Below, piece after piece: positions 1-8,626 of a stretch of 26,378 nt of DNA; position 1 is the first letter of the stretch; every line of letters starts with the position of its first letter. Source of the stretch: an uncultured Marvinbryantia sp. (GTDB taxonomy: Bacteria; Bacillota; Clostridia; Lachnospirales; Lachnospiraceae); NCBI GenBank assembly GCA_934373455.1, contig CAKRON010000027.1:1-26378 (forward strand). The letters run 5' to 3'. The notes under the pieces were generated by a model. That model was given only the letters and a program-made list of their open reading frames with translations. It made no database searches and had not been told where the DNA came from. Made by a program: the position numbers and the translations under genes.

Positions 1-727
1 GTCCAATACTTTCCAGTTCTTTGTAATGTTCAAATACTTTTCTTGGTTCTCCGTCAAATTTCATACTGCCATGATCCATGACAATGATACGGTCCACATA
101 TTTTGCCACATCTTCCATACTGTGGGACACCAGAATAACAGTAATTCCCTGTTCTTTGTGAAGTCTGGCAATCTGATCCAGAATATCATCCCGCCCCTTC
201 GGATCCAGACCGGCAGTTGGTTCATCTAATATTAACACTTCCGGATGCATGGCAAGTATTCCTGCTATCGCAACACGGCGCTTCTGTCCTCCGGATAAAT
301 CAAAGGGTGATTTGTCATAATGTTTCTCTTTCAATCCCACCTGCCTGAGTGCTTCCAGACTCCGTGCCTTTACTTCTTCTGCAGACAGTCCCAGATTTTT
401 AGGGCCAAAAGCAACATCAGATAATACGTCTGTCTCAAACAGCTGGTATTCCGGATACTGAAATACCAGTCCCACATGGCTTCTCAGTTCCTTCATAGAA
501 TAGCCGTCTGCATAGATATTCTCGCCATTATAATAAATTACGCCACTGGTTGCCTTAATCAAACCGTTCAGATGCTGAATCAAGGTAGACTTTCCTGAAC
601 CAGTATGACCGATAATCCCTACAAATTGTCCATCCGGGATCTCCAGATTGATATCTTTCAGAGCATGCTTTTCATAGGCTGTACCTTCTCCGTAAACATA
701 ATTGATGTGTTCCAGTTTTATGGACAT
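1..727 (-). CDS. ecfA2: Energy-coupling factor transporter ATPase EcfA2 (partial, 3' end beyond window)
   Basis: This is one of the two ATPases that power ECF-type vitamin/cofactor importers, at the inner face of the membrane. The sequence shows Walker [10 protein letters not shown], the Q-loop region [14 protein letters not shown] signature [13 protein letters not shown] and Walker [14 protein letters not shown], in that order. About 242 codons are visible and the gene continues past base 1, so its C-terminus and any following ecfT are unseen. The ATG at 725-727 is preceded by AAGGAGGTGCCGC. This start overlaps the end of ecfA1 by 10 bases, so the ribosome binding site lies inside ecfA1 and the two are probably translationally coupled. 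The paired arrangement separates EcfA1 from EcfA2 better than the sequence alone does. Family call is firm. Confidence 0.93.
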   Translation of the reverse strand, partial: MSIKLEHINYVYGEGTAYEKHALKDINLEIPDGQFVGIIGHTGSGKSTLIQHLNGLIKATSGVIYYNGENIYADGYSMKELRSHVGLVFQYPEYQLFETDVLSDVAFGPKNLGLSAEEVKARSLEALRQVGLKEKHYDKSPFDLSGGQKRRVAIAGILAMHPEVLILDEPTAGLDPKGRDDILDQIARLHKEQGITVILVSHSMEDVAKYVDRIIVMDHGSMKFDGEPRKVFEHYKELESIG

Positions 728-1608
728 GCGGCACCTCCTTCTGACCATCCTGTTTCTTTTAATCTGGTCAGTTCTTTGATCAGTTCTTCTCTTGTCAGTA
801 TCCCTTCCGGTATCGGAAGGCCACTTTTTCGCAGTTCATATGCCAGCATTGTTACCTGAGGTACATCCAGACGATGTTCTTTTAATTCCTCCACCCTGGA
901 AAATACTTCTTTCGGCGTTCCCTGCATCAATACTTTTCCCTGATCCATGACAATTACCTGATCTGCAAAAATTACTTCCTCCATATAATGCGTAATCAGA
1001 ATGATTGTCACATGTTCTTCTTGATTCAACTTCCAGGCTGCCTGTATCACTTCTTTTCGTCCTACCGGATCCAGCATGGCAGTCGGTTCATCCAATACAA
1101 TGCACTTTGGATGCATGGCAACTACACCTGCAATCGCCACACGCTGTTTCTGTCCGCCTGATAACTTATTCGGTGAATGAGAACGATATTCCCACATCTC
1201 TACCGTTTTCAGTCCTTCTTCGACTCTTTTTTCAATCTCTTCGGAAGGCACTCCCATATTCTCCGGACCAAATGCTACATCTTCATCTACCACCGTTCCG
1301 ATAATCTGATTATCCGGATTTTGGAATACCATACCGGCGCTCTGTCTGATTTCTTTGATTTTTTCTTCGTCCCTGGTATCTTTTCCATCTACATAAACGG
1401 TTCCTTCTGTTGGTAACAAAATCGCATTCAAATGCTTTGCAAGAGTCGATTTTCCAGATCCGTTATGTCCGAGAATCGCAATAAACTGTCCCGGCTGCAC
1501 ATCGAGGCTGACTTCGTCTACCGCCCGATAGGTGGATTCCACCTGTCCGTCTTCATTGTACTTCTTATAATCATGTATTAATTTTTTTATGTTAATAATG
1601 TCTTTCAT
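718..1608 (-). CDS. ecfA1: Energy-coupling factor transporter ATPase EcfA1
   Basis: Partner ATPase of EcfA2 in a group II ECF importer, which serves several substrate-binding S proteins. Complete at 296 aa, the normal family size. Walker [10 protein letters not shown], signature [13 protein letters not shown] and Walker [14 protein letters not shown] are intact. I chose the ATG at 1606-1608 (MKDIINIKK) because AAAGGAG lies 10 bases before it; an upstream in-frame ATG at 1641 has no ribosome binding site. The gene follows malQ by about 41 bases and overlaps ecfA2. In many Firmicutes this pair follows ribosomal protein genes (rplQ) and precedes ecfT-truA; here the upstream neighbour is malQ, which is unusual. 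Confidence 0.95.
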   Translation of the reverse strand: MKDIINIKKLIHDYKKYNEDGQVESTYRAVDEVSLDVQPGQFIAILGHNGSGKSTLAKHLNAILLPTEGTVYVDGKDTRDEEKIKEIRQSAGMVFQNPDNQIIGTVVDEDVAFGPENMGVPSEEIEKRVEEGLKTVEMWEYRSHSPNKLSGGQKQRVAIAGVVAMHPKCIVLDEPTAMLDPVGRKEVIQAAWKLNQEEHVTIILITHYMEEVIFADQVIVMDQGKVLMQGTPKEVFSRVEELKEHRLDVPQVTMLAYELRKSGLPIPEGILTREELIKELTRLKETGWSEGGAACP

Positions 1609-1649
1609 GTCACGCTGGCTCCTTTTGTTCCATGTATGCATCTATGACA

Positions 1650-3134
1650 TTACAGTCTGCAGCTTAATTTTGTCAGGTGCAGAATCTTTTTTGCCAGTTG
1701 CTTTGTCAGATCTTCTTTTCCTACCCGCCATTTCCAGTTATTTCCTGTGGTAGAAGGAAAATTCATTCTTGCTTCCTCTCCCAGACCCAGATAATCCTGA
1801 ATCGGAACAATGCAGGTATCTGCTACGCTGAGCATTGCCAGACGAATGAAATCCCATTTGATTTCTTCTCTGGTGGAATGTGCATTATTCAAATAGTCTG
1901 TGGCAAAAGCGAGTGTCTTTTTATCCATGCCATCATACATCTGCATCAATGTCTCATTATCATGGGTTCCGGTATAGCAGACACAGTTCTTGTCATAATT
2001 GTGTGGAAGGTATTCACTTTCTCCCGTTGGATCAAAGGCAAATCCCAGCACTTTCATATTCGGATAACCGCTTTCTTTTACCAGCTGACGTACCGTATCT
2101 GTCATCATACCAAGATCTTCCGCAATTACTTCTTTATGTCCAAGACGACGTTCCAGCGTGTGGAACAACTCCATGCCAGGACCTTTCTCCCAATGTCCAT
2201 TTACCGCTGTTTTGTCTCCATAAGGTATCGAATAATATTCGTCAAATCCACGGAAATGGTCAATTCTGACCACATCGTATAATTCATAACAATGCTTCAT
2301 GCGGCTGACCCACCAGTCATAATTCTGATGGCGATGGTATTCCCAGCGATACAATGGATTACCCCAAAGCTGCCCATCATCTGAAAAAGCATCCGGCGGA
2401 CATCCTGCCACTCCTTTTGGCTTACGGTCTTCATTCATCTGAAACAGATCCGGATGTGCCCAGGCATCTGCGCTGTCCATAGCCACATAAATCGGAATAT
2501 CTCCTATAATCTGTATTTCTTTTTCATTGGCATAAGTTTTCAGTTTCTTCCACTGCTGGCTGAACTTATATTGCAGGTATTCATAGAATTGAATTTCTTC
2601 CGCATACTCATGATAATAGTAATCTACAGAATAACCCCATCTCAGACGTATATCATCTGCCCATTCCAGCCAGGATGCGCCCTTGAAACATTTCTTTACA
2701 GTCATAAACAGAGCGTAGTCTTTTAACCACTCTCTGTTTGCTTCTACGAACTTCTGAAAATCCGGATCTTCAGAAATATGACTGCGCTGATAAGCTTTTT
2801 TTAACAGGTCAAATCGTTTTTCATATAATTCTCCATACTCCACATAATTTGGATGGTGGGTGCAGTCAGCAGCTTTGCATTCTGCCTTTGTCAGTACCTT
2901 TTCTCTGACCAGTTCATCCAGATCAATAAAATACGGATTTCCCGCAAAGGTTGAAAACGACTGATATGGAGAATCTCCGTAACTGGTCGGTCCAAGTGGA
3001 AGAATCTGCCAGTAGGTCTGCCCTGCCTCCGCCAGAAAATCCACAAATTTATATGCTTCTTTTGAAAATGTTCCTATTCCATACGGTGATGGAAGACTGC
3101 TGATCGGCAGCAAAATGCCACTTGCTCTTTTCAC
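1650..3134 (-). CDS. malQ: 4-alpha-glucanotransferase (GH77, amylomaltase)
   Basis: Cytoplasmic disproportionating enzyme that transfers maltodextrin chains between alpha-1,4-glucans. At 494 aa it is a normal-length GH77 enzyme. The opening KRASGILLPISSLPSPYGIG is the family N-terminus. The active-site segments are present: RIDHFRGFDEYY with the nucleophile Asp, IAEDLG with the acid/base Glu, and TGTHDNET with the third catalytic Asp. The start is GTG at 3132-3134, preceded by GAGG in GAGGAAAAACAA. It lies 27 bases after metI and 41 bases before ecfA1, with no terminator seen on either side, so it may be read through from the methionine genes. No maltose-operon genes are adjacent. Confidence 0.96.
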   Translation of the reverse strand: MKRASGILLPISSLPSPYGIGTFSKEAYKFVDFLAEAGQTYWQILPLGPTSYGDSPYQSFSTFAGNPYFIDLDELVREKVLTKAECKAADCTHHPNYVEYGELYEKRFDLLKKAYQRSHISEDPDFQKFVEANREWLKDYALFMTVKKCFKGASWLEWADDIRLRWGYSVDYYYHEYAEEIQFYEYLQYKFSQQWKKLKTYANEKEIQIIGDIPIYVAMDSADAWAHPDLFQMNEDRKPKGVAGCPPDAFSDDGQLWGNPLYRWEYHRHQNYDWWVSRMKHCYELYDVVRIDHFRGFDEYYSIPYGDKTAVNGHWEKGPGMELFHTLERRLGHKEVIAEDLGMMTDTVRQLVKESGYPNMKVLGFAFDPTGESEYLPHNYDKNCVCYTGTHDNETLMQMYDGMDKKTLAFATDYLNNAHSTREEIKWDFIRLAMLSVADTCIVPIQDYLGLGEEARMNFPSTTGNNWKWRVGKEDLTKQLAKKILHLTKLSCRL

Positions 3135-3161
3135 TTGTTTTTCCTCGTTTTCTTTTTATTA

Positions 3162-3827
3162 TTAATCGATTCTTCTTCTGTCCATCTTTCTGGATATCAA
3201 CATACCGATACTCTGGAAAAGCTGTACCAGAAGTACCAGGATAATAACCGTTACAATCATAATATCCACCTGATAGCGGTAATATCCATAACGGATAGCA
3301 ATATCACCGAGACCGCCTCCTCCAACGGTTCCAGCCATAGCAGAATATCCCAGAATTGTTCCGGTTGCAATGGTTGCATTTACAATCAAAGATGTTCTTG
3401 CTTCTTTTAAATATACTTTCCAGACAATTTCCCAGGTGCTTGCTCCCATACTCTGTGCAGCTTCAATAACACCCCTGTCCACTTCTTTTAAAGAAGATTC
3501 CACCATTCTTGCAATGTACGGTGCTGCCGCAAAAGTCAGCGGTACAATCGTCGCTGTAGATCCATAACTTTTACCTACCAGCTTTGCCGTCAATGGCATA
3601 ACCAGAATCAGTAAAATCAAAAATGGTATACTTCTGAATATATTGGAAATCAGATCGAACACTTTATAAACAAGTGCATTCGGACGAATACCGTCTTTTG
3701 CACAGATGACCAGCAAAATTCCCATTGGAAGTCCCAATATGTATCCAAGCAATGTGGATGTCAGCGTCATATACAGAGTTTCTCCGATTCCACGGACAAT
3801 CATCATAATTATCGTACTATCCCACAT
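3162..3827 (-). CDS. metI: Methionine ABC transporter permease MetI
   Basis: Membrane subunit of the MetNIQ D/L-methionine importer. 221 aa, the usual size, with about five hydrophobic helices. The cytoplasmic coupling loop EAAQSMGASTWEIVWKVYLKEA (split here around the EAA motif) is the site that contacts the ATPase. The start ATG overlaps the 3' end of metN by 11 bases, and GGAGGTG inside metN serves as ribosome binding site, so translation is probably coupled. Assignment rests on the family sequence plus direct adjacency to metN and metQ. Confidence 0.95.
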   Translation of the reverse strand: MWDSTIIMMIVRGIGETLYMTLTSTLLGYILGLPMGILLVICAKDGIRPNALVYKVFDLISNIFRSIPFLILLILVMPLTAKLVGKSYGSTATIVPLTFAAAPYIARMVESSLKEVDRGVIEAAQSMGASTWEIVWKVYLKEARTSLIVNATIATGTILGYSAMAGTVGGGGLGDIAIRYGYYRYQVDIMIVTVIILVLLVQLFQSIGMLISRKMDRRRID

Positions 3828-4827
3828 AATCTTTTAACACCTCCACTGCAAGTTTTGCTTTTTTCAGATATTCTATCATCTGATCTCCTATCTTTTCATC
3901 TTCCGGAAGCTGTAAAATCATTTCTCCCTTCGCCACGCCATCCAGATCGGTCGTGTGGGCATAGAGGATATTTACAGGTGCCTTACATGACAGTACCATA
4001 TTTCCAATAACAGGTTCAAAAGAAGAATTTTCAGAAAATACAATTCGAACGCATCGCTTGCCTCTCATTTCACTGACATGCTCGTATCCCTGATAAATGA
4101 GTTTCTTTGCTTCTTTTGACTTTGGTGCTGTAAAGATATCACTGACCAGACCATGCTCTGCAAGTTTTCCGTGATCGATAATTGCCACATGACTGCAGAT
4201 TTCCTGCACAACAGACATTTCGTGCGTGATAATTACAATCGTAATTCCATACTTCTGATTAATCTCTTTGAGCAACTGCAAAATAGATTTGGTAGTCTGC
4301 GGATCCAGCGCACTAGTTGCTTCATCACAAAGCAGAATCTTCGGATCACTGGCAAGCACTCTTGCAATAGCTACTCTCTGTTTCTGACCACCGGACAGCT
4401 GCGCCGGATATGCCTTTGCCTTCTCTTCCAGTCCTACTACTTTCAAATATTCCAGTGCTTTCTCTCTTGCCTCTTTTTTCTTTATTCCTGCAAGTTCCAT
4501 TGGAAAACATACATTATCTAACACATTTCTCTGCATCAGCAAATTAAAATGCTGAAAAATCATACCAATATCTTTTCTGGTTGCCCGAAGTTCTTTATTG
4601 GATAACTTCGCCAGATTCTTTCCATCTACTATGACATCTCCGGATGTTGGCCGTTCCAAAAAGTTCAGGCACCGCACCAGGGTACTCTTACCTGCACCAG
4701 ACATACCAATAATCCCATAAATCTCTCCCTTATAGATATCAAGAGATATATCATCCAGGGCATGCACATCCATGTCTTTTACTTTAAACCATTTATCCAG
4801 ATGTTCTATTTTAATAATTGGTTCCAT
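3817..4827 (-). CDS. metN: Methionine ABC transporter ATP-binding protein MetN
   Basis: ATPase of the methionine importer. 336 aa from the ATG at 4825-4827 (MEPIIKIEHLDKWF), chosen because GGAGGGAGATTGC precedes it; the reading frame stays open 66 bases further but without a ribosome binding site. Walker A GMSGAGKST, signature [16 protein letters not shown] and Walker B ILLCDEATSALDP are intact. Roughly residues 255-336 form a C-terminal NIL/ACT-like domain, which in MetN binds methionine and shuts transport down when the cell has enough. It is separated from metQ by 107 bases containing a terminator-like hairpin and overlaps metI. Confidence 0.95.
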   Translation of the reverse strand: MEPIIKIEHLDKWFKVKDMDVHALDDISLDIYKGEIYGIIGMSGAGKSTLVRCLNFLERPTSGDVIVDGKNLAKLSNKELRATRKDIGMIFQHFNLLMQRNVLDNVCFPMELAGIKKKEAREKALEYLKVVGLEEKAKAYPAQLSGGQKQRVAIARVLASDPKILLCDEATSALDPQTTKSILQLLKEINQKYGITIVIITHEMSVVQEICSHVAIIDHGKLAEHGLVSDIFTAPKSKEAKKLIYQGYEHVSEMRGKRCVRIVFSENSSFEPVIGNMVLSCKAPVNILYAHTTDLDGVAKGEMILQLPEDEKIGDQMIEYLKKAKLAVEVLKDYVG

Positions 4828-4871
4828 GCAATCTCCCTCCCGTTTCTTGTTTACAACACGGTTTATTCTAT

Positions 4872-4915
4872 CGTAAAAACAGGGCAGTTGCAAGATAAAA
4901 TCCTACATCTGCCCC
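4872..4915 (-). terminator. Intra-operon terminator between metQ and metN
   Basis: On the minus strand, GGGCAG and CTGCCC close a long stem (4882-4914). The arms pair over about 15 positions with one mismatch and two G-T pairs around a TTT loop, and the stem is followed by TGTTTTTAC. This is a good Rho-independent terminator shape placed between the binding-protein gene and the ATPase/permease genes. Confidence 0.7.
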
Positions 4916-4934
4916 ACATATTGTTATTTTTCAC

Positions 4935-5828
4935 TTACTGAGCTTCTGTCTCTGTTTCAACAGCCTCTGTAGCTTCTTCAGATGCTGCTTCTGTGGTTTC
5001 TTCTGTACCAGCTTCTGCATCTTCGGATGGTTCATAAGGAATTACTGCTCCATTATATTTTTCATTGATGAAGTCTTTGATCTCGTCAGATTTCAGTGCA
5101 TCTACTAATGCTACAATACCTTCATTATTCTCATTGCCCTCTTTTACTGCAATGATATTCACATAAGTTTTTGCAGCTTCTGAATCGGATGCTTCGTATG
5201 CAATTGCATCATCTGATACAGAAAGTCCAGCTTCTACTGCATAATTACCGTTGATAACTGCAAATGCTACTTCTCCAAGTACTCTTGGTACCTGAGCTGC
5301 TTCCAGTTCCTGGATCTTAATATCTTTGCTCTTGGATTCAATATCATTTACGGTTGCTGTCAGACCTGCGCCTTCTTTTAAGGTAAGCACTCCATTTGCC
5401 TGAAGAAGCAATAATGCTCTTGCTTCATTGGTGGTATCATTTGGTACTGCAATGGTATCTCCGTCTTCCAGTTCATCCAGACTGCTCTTTGTTCCAGGAT
5501 AAATTCCAAATGGTTCGTAATGAATATCTCCGGCATCTACCAGATGTGTTCCTTTTTCTTCATTAAAGCTTTCCAGATATGGTACATGCTGGAAATAGTT
5601 GGCATCAAAATCTCCACTTTCCACTACAAGATTCGGCTGAACGTAATCTTCAAATTCTGTCACTTCCAGATCCCATCCTTCTTCTGCCAGGATGTCTTTT
5701 GCAGCTTCCAGAATCTCTGCATGTGGTGTCGGTGATGCTGCTACTTTAATTGTTCCTTCTGCTGCTGCCGGTACGGCCAGTGCCAGTGTTAATGTTGCTG
5801 CTGCGATGGATGCAAGTACTCTTTTCAT
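4935..5828 (-). CDS. metQ: Methionine-binding protein MetQ (NlpA family), no lipobox
   Basis: Substrate-binding subunit of the MetNIQ importer. 297 aa, starting MKRVLASIAAATLTLALAVP at an ATG preceded by AAAAGGAGATTAGAATT. The mature domain has the NlpA/MetQ signatures (VAASPTPHAEIL, NYFQHVPYLESFN, PNDTTNEARALLLLQ). The N-terminus is a typical secretion signal ending in an AxA-like site before EGTIKVAAS, but there is no cysteine, so the lipid anchor normal for Gram-positive MetQ is absent. The last ~30 residues form an acidic Glu/Thr/Ala-rich tail of unknown role. It is the first gene of the metQNI run, with its own promoter. Whether the protein is released or held by other means cannot be told. 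Confidence 0.92.
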   Translation of the reverse strand: MKRVLASIAAATLTLALAVPAAAEGTIKVAASPTPHAEILEAAKDILAEEGWDLEVTEFEDYVQPNLVVESGDFDANYFQHVPYLESFNEEKGTHLVDAGDIHYEPFGIYPGTKSSLDELEDGDTIAVPNDTTNEARALLLLQANGVLTLKEGAGLTATVNDIESKSKDIKIQELEAAQVPRVLGEVAFAVINGNYAVEAGLSVSDDAIAYEASDSEAAKTYVNIIAVKEGNENNEGIVALVDALKSDEIKDFINEKYNGAVIPYEPSEDAEAGTEETTEAASEEATEAVETETEAQ

Positions 5829-5963
5829 AATTCTAATCTCCTTTTTCTCTCTGAAATGTATTTGTTCTTTTCAGGATATCAAGGATTGCTGCGCGCCCTG
5901 CATTCCAGTGATATCGTCCTATTCGCTTATCGGTTTTATACGATTAGGTTTTGTATGGGTTAC

Positions 5964-5992
5964 ATGATATACTCTTATCTCTCAAAAGTCAA
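5964..5992 (-). promoter_or_regulatory. Sigma-A-type promoter of metQ
   Basis: TTGACT (5987-5992) and TATCAT (5964-5969) are separated by exactly 17 bases on the minus strand. The promoter overlaps the last codons of the upstream acetyltransferase gene and leaves a leader of about 130 bases before metQ. I see no SAM-I box or T-box core in that leader. Confidence 0.65.
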
Positions 5993-6823
5993 TAAGCCAC
6001 AATATAGCAAATCTTTATACTCAGTTATAGATTCAACCTTTAACAGACCAAGTTTCTCTGCCAGTTTTTGAGACAAATGATTCTCTTTTGACGTTCTTAA
6101 ATAGATTTTTTCCATCTCTAATTCTTCTGCTGCATAACGCAAAATGGTCTGACACGCCTCTGTGGCTATGCCTCTTTCCCGGTATTCCCTGCCAATCAAA
6201 TATGACAGTTCTGGTTCACCAGCCAGACTATTATAGATTTCCGGCAATTCTTCAATTCCTGCCCGTCCAAGTACTCTGCCATTGGTCTTATCCACAATTG
6301 TCCAGAGACCATACTCAAAAAGTGGATAACGGATGGTAATGTAATTCAGAAGCTGTTCCTGTGCATCCTCGTTTAACGTCTGCACATCCGGGTTATCCTT
6401 CTCTTCTTCATAGAACTTCTGAAAGTATGGCAGGTCTTCCATGACAGATTCCCGAATAATCAGATGCTTTGTCTCTGCGATCAGCCAGGGAAGATGCATA
6501 TGACGCTGCCAGATGCGGTAAATATATTGTTCATCCGGATAGTCAGCATTCTCTGTCATTTGCCAGATATAATCAGCGTCATAGTAAAACGATTTTTCTG
6601 GCACTTTCTCCTCATCCTCTTCATTCACCGTCTTATCTGACTGTTTCTCAAGATAGATACACGCCCCGCCCAAACATTTTATTCTATGATGTATGTTCGG
6701 ACAGCTAGTGAGATATACTGCCTTGGTACCATGAATATTCCATTCTCTTTCTAATTCTTCTTTGGTATTTACAAAAATGCCGGGGATATTGCTATCCCCG
6801 ACACCCATTATCTGTTTTAACAT
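5975..6823 (-). CDS. GNAT-family N-acetyltransferase
   Basis: 282 aa. The C-terminal half (about residues 120-275) is a RimJ/RimL-like GNAT domain. It begins HLIIRESVMEDLPYFQKFY and contains the acetyl-CoA pyrophosphate-binding segment IGREYRERGIATEAC, then LRTSKENHLSQKLAEKLG. The N-terminal ~110 residues, with four cysteines and an acidic stretch, match no domain I recognise. The acceptor substrate is unknown. Its ATG at 6821-6823 overlaps the stop of ppiB by 7 bases, so it is probably translated by coupling from ppiB; the ribosome binding site is weak. Confidence 0.85.
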   Translation of the reverse strand: MLKQIMGVGDSNIPGIFVNTKEELEREWNIHGTKAVYLTSCPNIHHRIKCLGGACIYLEKQSDKTVNEEDEEKVPEKSFYYDADYIWQMTENADYPDEQYIYRIWQRHMHLPWLIAETKHLIIRESVMEDLPYFQKFYEEEKDNPDVQTLNEDAQEQLLNYITIRYPLFEYGLWTIVDKTNGRVLGRAGIEELPEIYNSLAGEPELSYLIGREYRERGIATEACQTILRYAAEELEMEKIYLRTSKENHLSQKLAEKLGLLKVESITEYKDLLYCGLLTFER

Positions 6824-7338
6824 TTTTCCGGTTCCGGATATTCTACTCCGAAAGTCTCTACGGTCATGGATTTTATCTTCTGTTCATCCAGTGGTCTGTC
6901 ACTGTAATCTGTGTCTACCTCTGCGATCTTATTAACTACATCCATACCTTCTATCACTTTACCAAATGCTGCATAAGAGCCATCCAGATGTGGTGCTGCC
7001 TTGTGCATGATAAAGAACTGAGATCCACCTGAGTTTGGATGCATCGCTCTTGCCATAGATAATACACCTGGCGTATGTGCCAGATCATTCTGGAATCTGT
7101 TATCTGCAAATTCTCCTTTGATAGAATATCCTGGACCACCCATACCATTTCCATTCGGGCATCCACCCTGAATCATAAATCCGTTGATAACACGATGGAA
7201 AATCAATCCATCATAAAAACCCTTCTTAACCAGGCTGATAAAATTATTCACAGTATTCGGTGCAATTTCCGGATACAGTTCTGCTTTCATTACATCACCG
7301 TTGTCCATAGTAATGGTAACAATTGGATTCTGTGCCAT
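6817..7338 (-). CDS. ppiB: Peptidyl-prolyl cis-trans isomerase, cyclophilin type
   Basis: Cytoplasmic cyclophilin that speeds proline isomerisation in folding proteins. 173 aa, no signal peptide. Active-site residues are in place: FHRVINGFMIQGG (catalytic Arg), GGSQFFIM, and HLDGSYAAFGKV, where His stands in place of the Trp of human CypA. The start is the ATG at 7336-7338 because AAGGAG lies 7 bases before it; a TTG 18 bases upstream falls before that site and is rejected. It forms a two-gene unit with the overlapping acetyltransferase, driven by the promoter at 7372-7400. Confidence 0.96.
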   Translation of the reverse strand: MAQNPIVTITMDNGDVMKAELYPEIAPNTVNNFISLVKKGFYDGLIFHRVINGFMIQGGCPNGNGMGGPGYSIKGEFADNRFQNDLAHTPGVLSMARAMHPNSGGSQFFIMHKAAPHLDGSYAAFGKVIEGMDVVNKIAEVDTDYSDRPLDEQKIKSMTVETFGVEYPEPEKC

Positions 7339-7371
7339 AATCGTTCTCCTTTTCAAACTATTCTGGTGTTG

Positions 7372-7400
7372 ATTATAGTGGGTTTCCGAAAAAATATCAA
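7372..7400 (-). promoter_or_regulatory. Sigma-A-type promoter of ppiB
   Basis: TTGATA (7395-7400) and a consensus TATAAT (7372-7377) are separated by 17 bases, about 34 bases upstream of the ppiB start. It lies between the stop of the Rpn-family gene and ppiB. Confidence 0.8.
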
Positions 7401-7422
7401 GTATACATCTATACTATCGTTC

Positions 7423-8337
7423 CTAATCTGTAGTTTCCGATTCATTCTTATTTATCCATTGTCTGATATCCGCTTCTTCCATACCCACAATCTGTGCAAT
7501 CTCTTCTATAGGCATTTCTTTTGCCGAAAGAGCTAAAGCAATTTCTTTTCGTGCCTCTTCTCTGCCCTTTTCTCTACTTGTTCTCATGGAACTCTGCCAG
7601 TCCATCTGGTAGCGCTCTCTGGCCTCGCACTGCAGGCGAATCTTTTCATCTTCTGATAGTTCACGTAAAGTTACGACTGCTTTTTTTATGGATTCTGACT
7701 GTTCTGCCATTGCAAGAACCTCCTTCCATGTCTTTGCTTTGAATACACAAGCCCAGTAGTACAACGCACTGTTTCGTTCTTTCTCTGGAACCTGTTCCAG
7801 ACAAGATAAGTCTAACACGTGAAGTGCAATTTTTCCAGTGAATTCATACCCGGTCCTACGGTTTTTCAATGCATATTCATTATAAAATGCAGCATCTTCC
7901 GGTATCGGTGATTTCATCATGATCCCGATATGGATCGATGGCTTTGCCTGAGTGTAGTCCAGCCCTTTTTTCATATCTGTAAACATTTTGCACAGATAAA
8001 ATACGGAACGATCTGTCCAGTTCTCCACCGAGCCCATCTGCATTTCCAGATTGATCTGTTTGTTACCGTTTAATAATACACGGATGTCAAGAATACAGGT
8101 TTTCTCGTCAATGGCATTTCCCAGTATGATTGGATTACAGATCACGCAGGACAGGATCTCTTCCTCTGGTATGTACAGCAACGCACTTAGCAGCCCCCTC
8201 AATGCTTCTTCAGAGGTCTGGAATACTGCCCGAAACATATAATCATTGATTAGACCATACTCTACCTCTTCTTCTCCATTAATCTCCCGCAAAATCTCAT
8301 TATCCTGCTTCTTCCTCAATTCTTTATTTTCTTTCAT
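7423..8337 (-). CDS. Rpn-family PD-(D/E)XK nuclease/putative transposase
   Basis: 304 aa. It resembles the Rpn/PDDEXK_2 family, DNA endonucleases linked to recombination and spread in many copies in gut Clostridia. The nuclease core shows Asp84 in ILDIRVLL and Glu98-x-Gln100 in INLEMQM, the D...ExQ variant of PD-(D/E)XK. The N-terminal LINDYMFRAVF segment is typical of the family. The C-terminus is a charged helical linker, then a short helix-turn-helix-like end (PIEEIAQIVGMEEADIRQWI). The ATG at 8335-8337 is preceded by AAGGAG 9 bases away. I saw no terminal repeats, so it is not an obvious insertion sequence. Confidence 0.85.
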   Translation of the reverse strand: MKENKELRKKQDNEILREINGEEEVEYGLINDYMFRAVFQTSEEALRGLLSALLYIPEEEILSCVICNPIILGNAIDEKTCILDIRVLLNGNKQINLEMQMGSVENWTDRSVFYLCKMFTDMKKGLDYTQAKPSIHIGIMMKSPIPEDAAFYNEYALKNRRTGYEFTGKIALHVLDLSCLEQVPEKERNSALYYWACVFKAKTWKEVLAMAEQSESIKKAVVTLRELSEDEKIRLQCEARERYQMDWQSSMRTSREKGREEARKEIALALSAKEMPIEEIAQIVGMEEADIRQWINKNESETTD

Positions 8338-8362
8338 AAGCAAATGCTCCTTAATTTTTTAC

Positions 8363-8390
8363 ATTTTATGGAATAAATGCCGAATGGCAA
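8363..8390 (-). promoter_or_regulatory. Likely promoter of the Rpn-family gene
   Basis: TTGCCA (8385-8390) and TAAAAT (8363-8368) are 16 bases apart on the minus strand, about 25 bases before the start codon. The rest of 8391-8542 holds no gene or site that I can support. Confidence 0.5.
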
Positions 8391-8542
8391 GATCTTATGA
8401 ATTCCTCGAAATGTATCTTAACCTTAACACAGGAGCAATACTTTTACAAATAAAATCGTTCGACAAATTATATCCCTTTTCTCCCTCCATTTCCAGAAGA
8501 GACAGGAAAAAGGCCAGAAAAATCCGTCACCAATGGCAAAAG

Positions 8543-8577
8543 TCCCCGGACAGGATGCATAATTTCCTGCCTGGGGA
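8543..8577 (-). terminator. Hairpin at the end of the zinc-ribbon operon
   Basis: On the minus strand, CCCCAGGCAGG pairs with CCTGTCCGGGG (one mismatch, one G-T pair) around an 11-13 base loop, about 50 bases after the last gene of the operon. The following T-run is weak (ACTTTTG), so termination is probable rather than certain. Confidence 0.5.
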
Positions 8578-8626
8578 TAGTAAAATGTGTATATCTTATT
8601 ATTGGGTTACTGTCACAATGTATTTC

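Noticed and set aside
1677..2282. Plus-strand open frame opposite malQ
   Set aside because: Shadow of a conserved gene; Cys/His/Phe-rich nonsense composition and no ribosome binding site.
5829..5970. SAM riboswitch or T-box before metQ
   Set aside because: I looked for the SAM-I opening pattern and for a TGGNACCGCG-type T-box core on the minus strand and found neither; only an unassigned leader remains.
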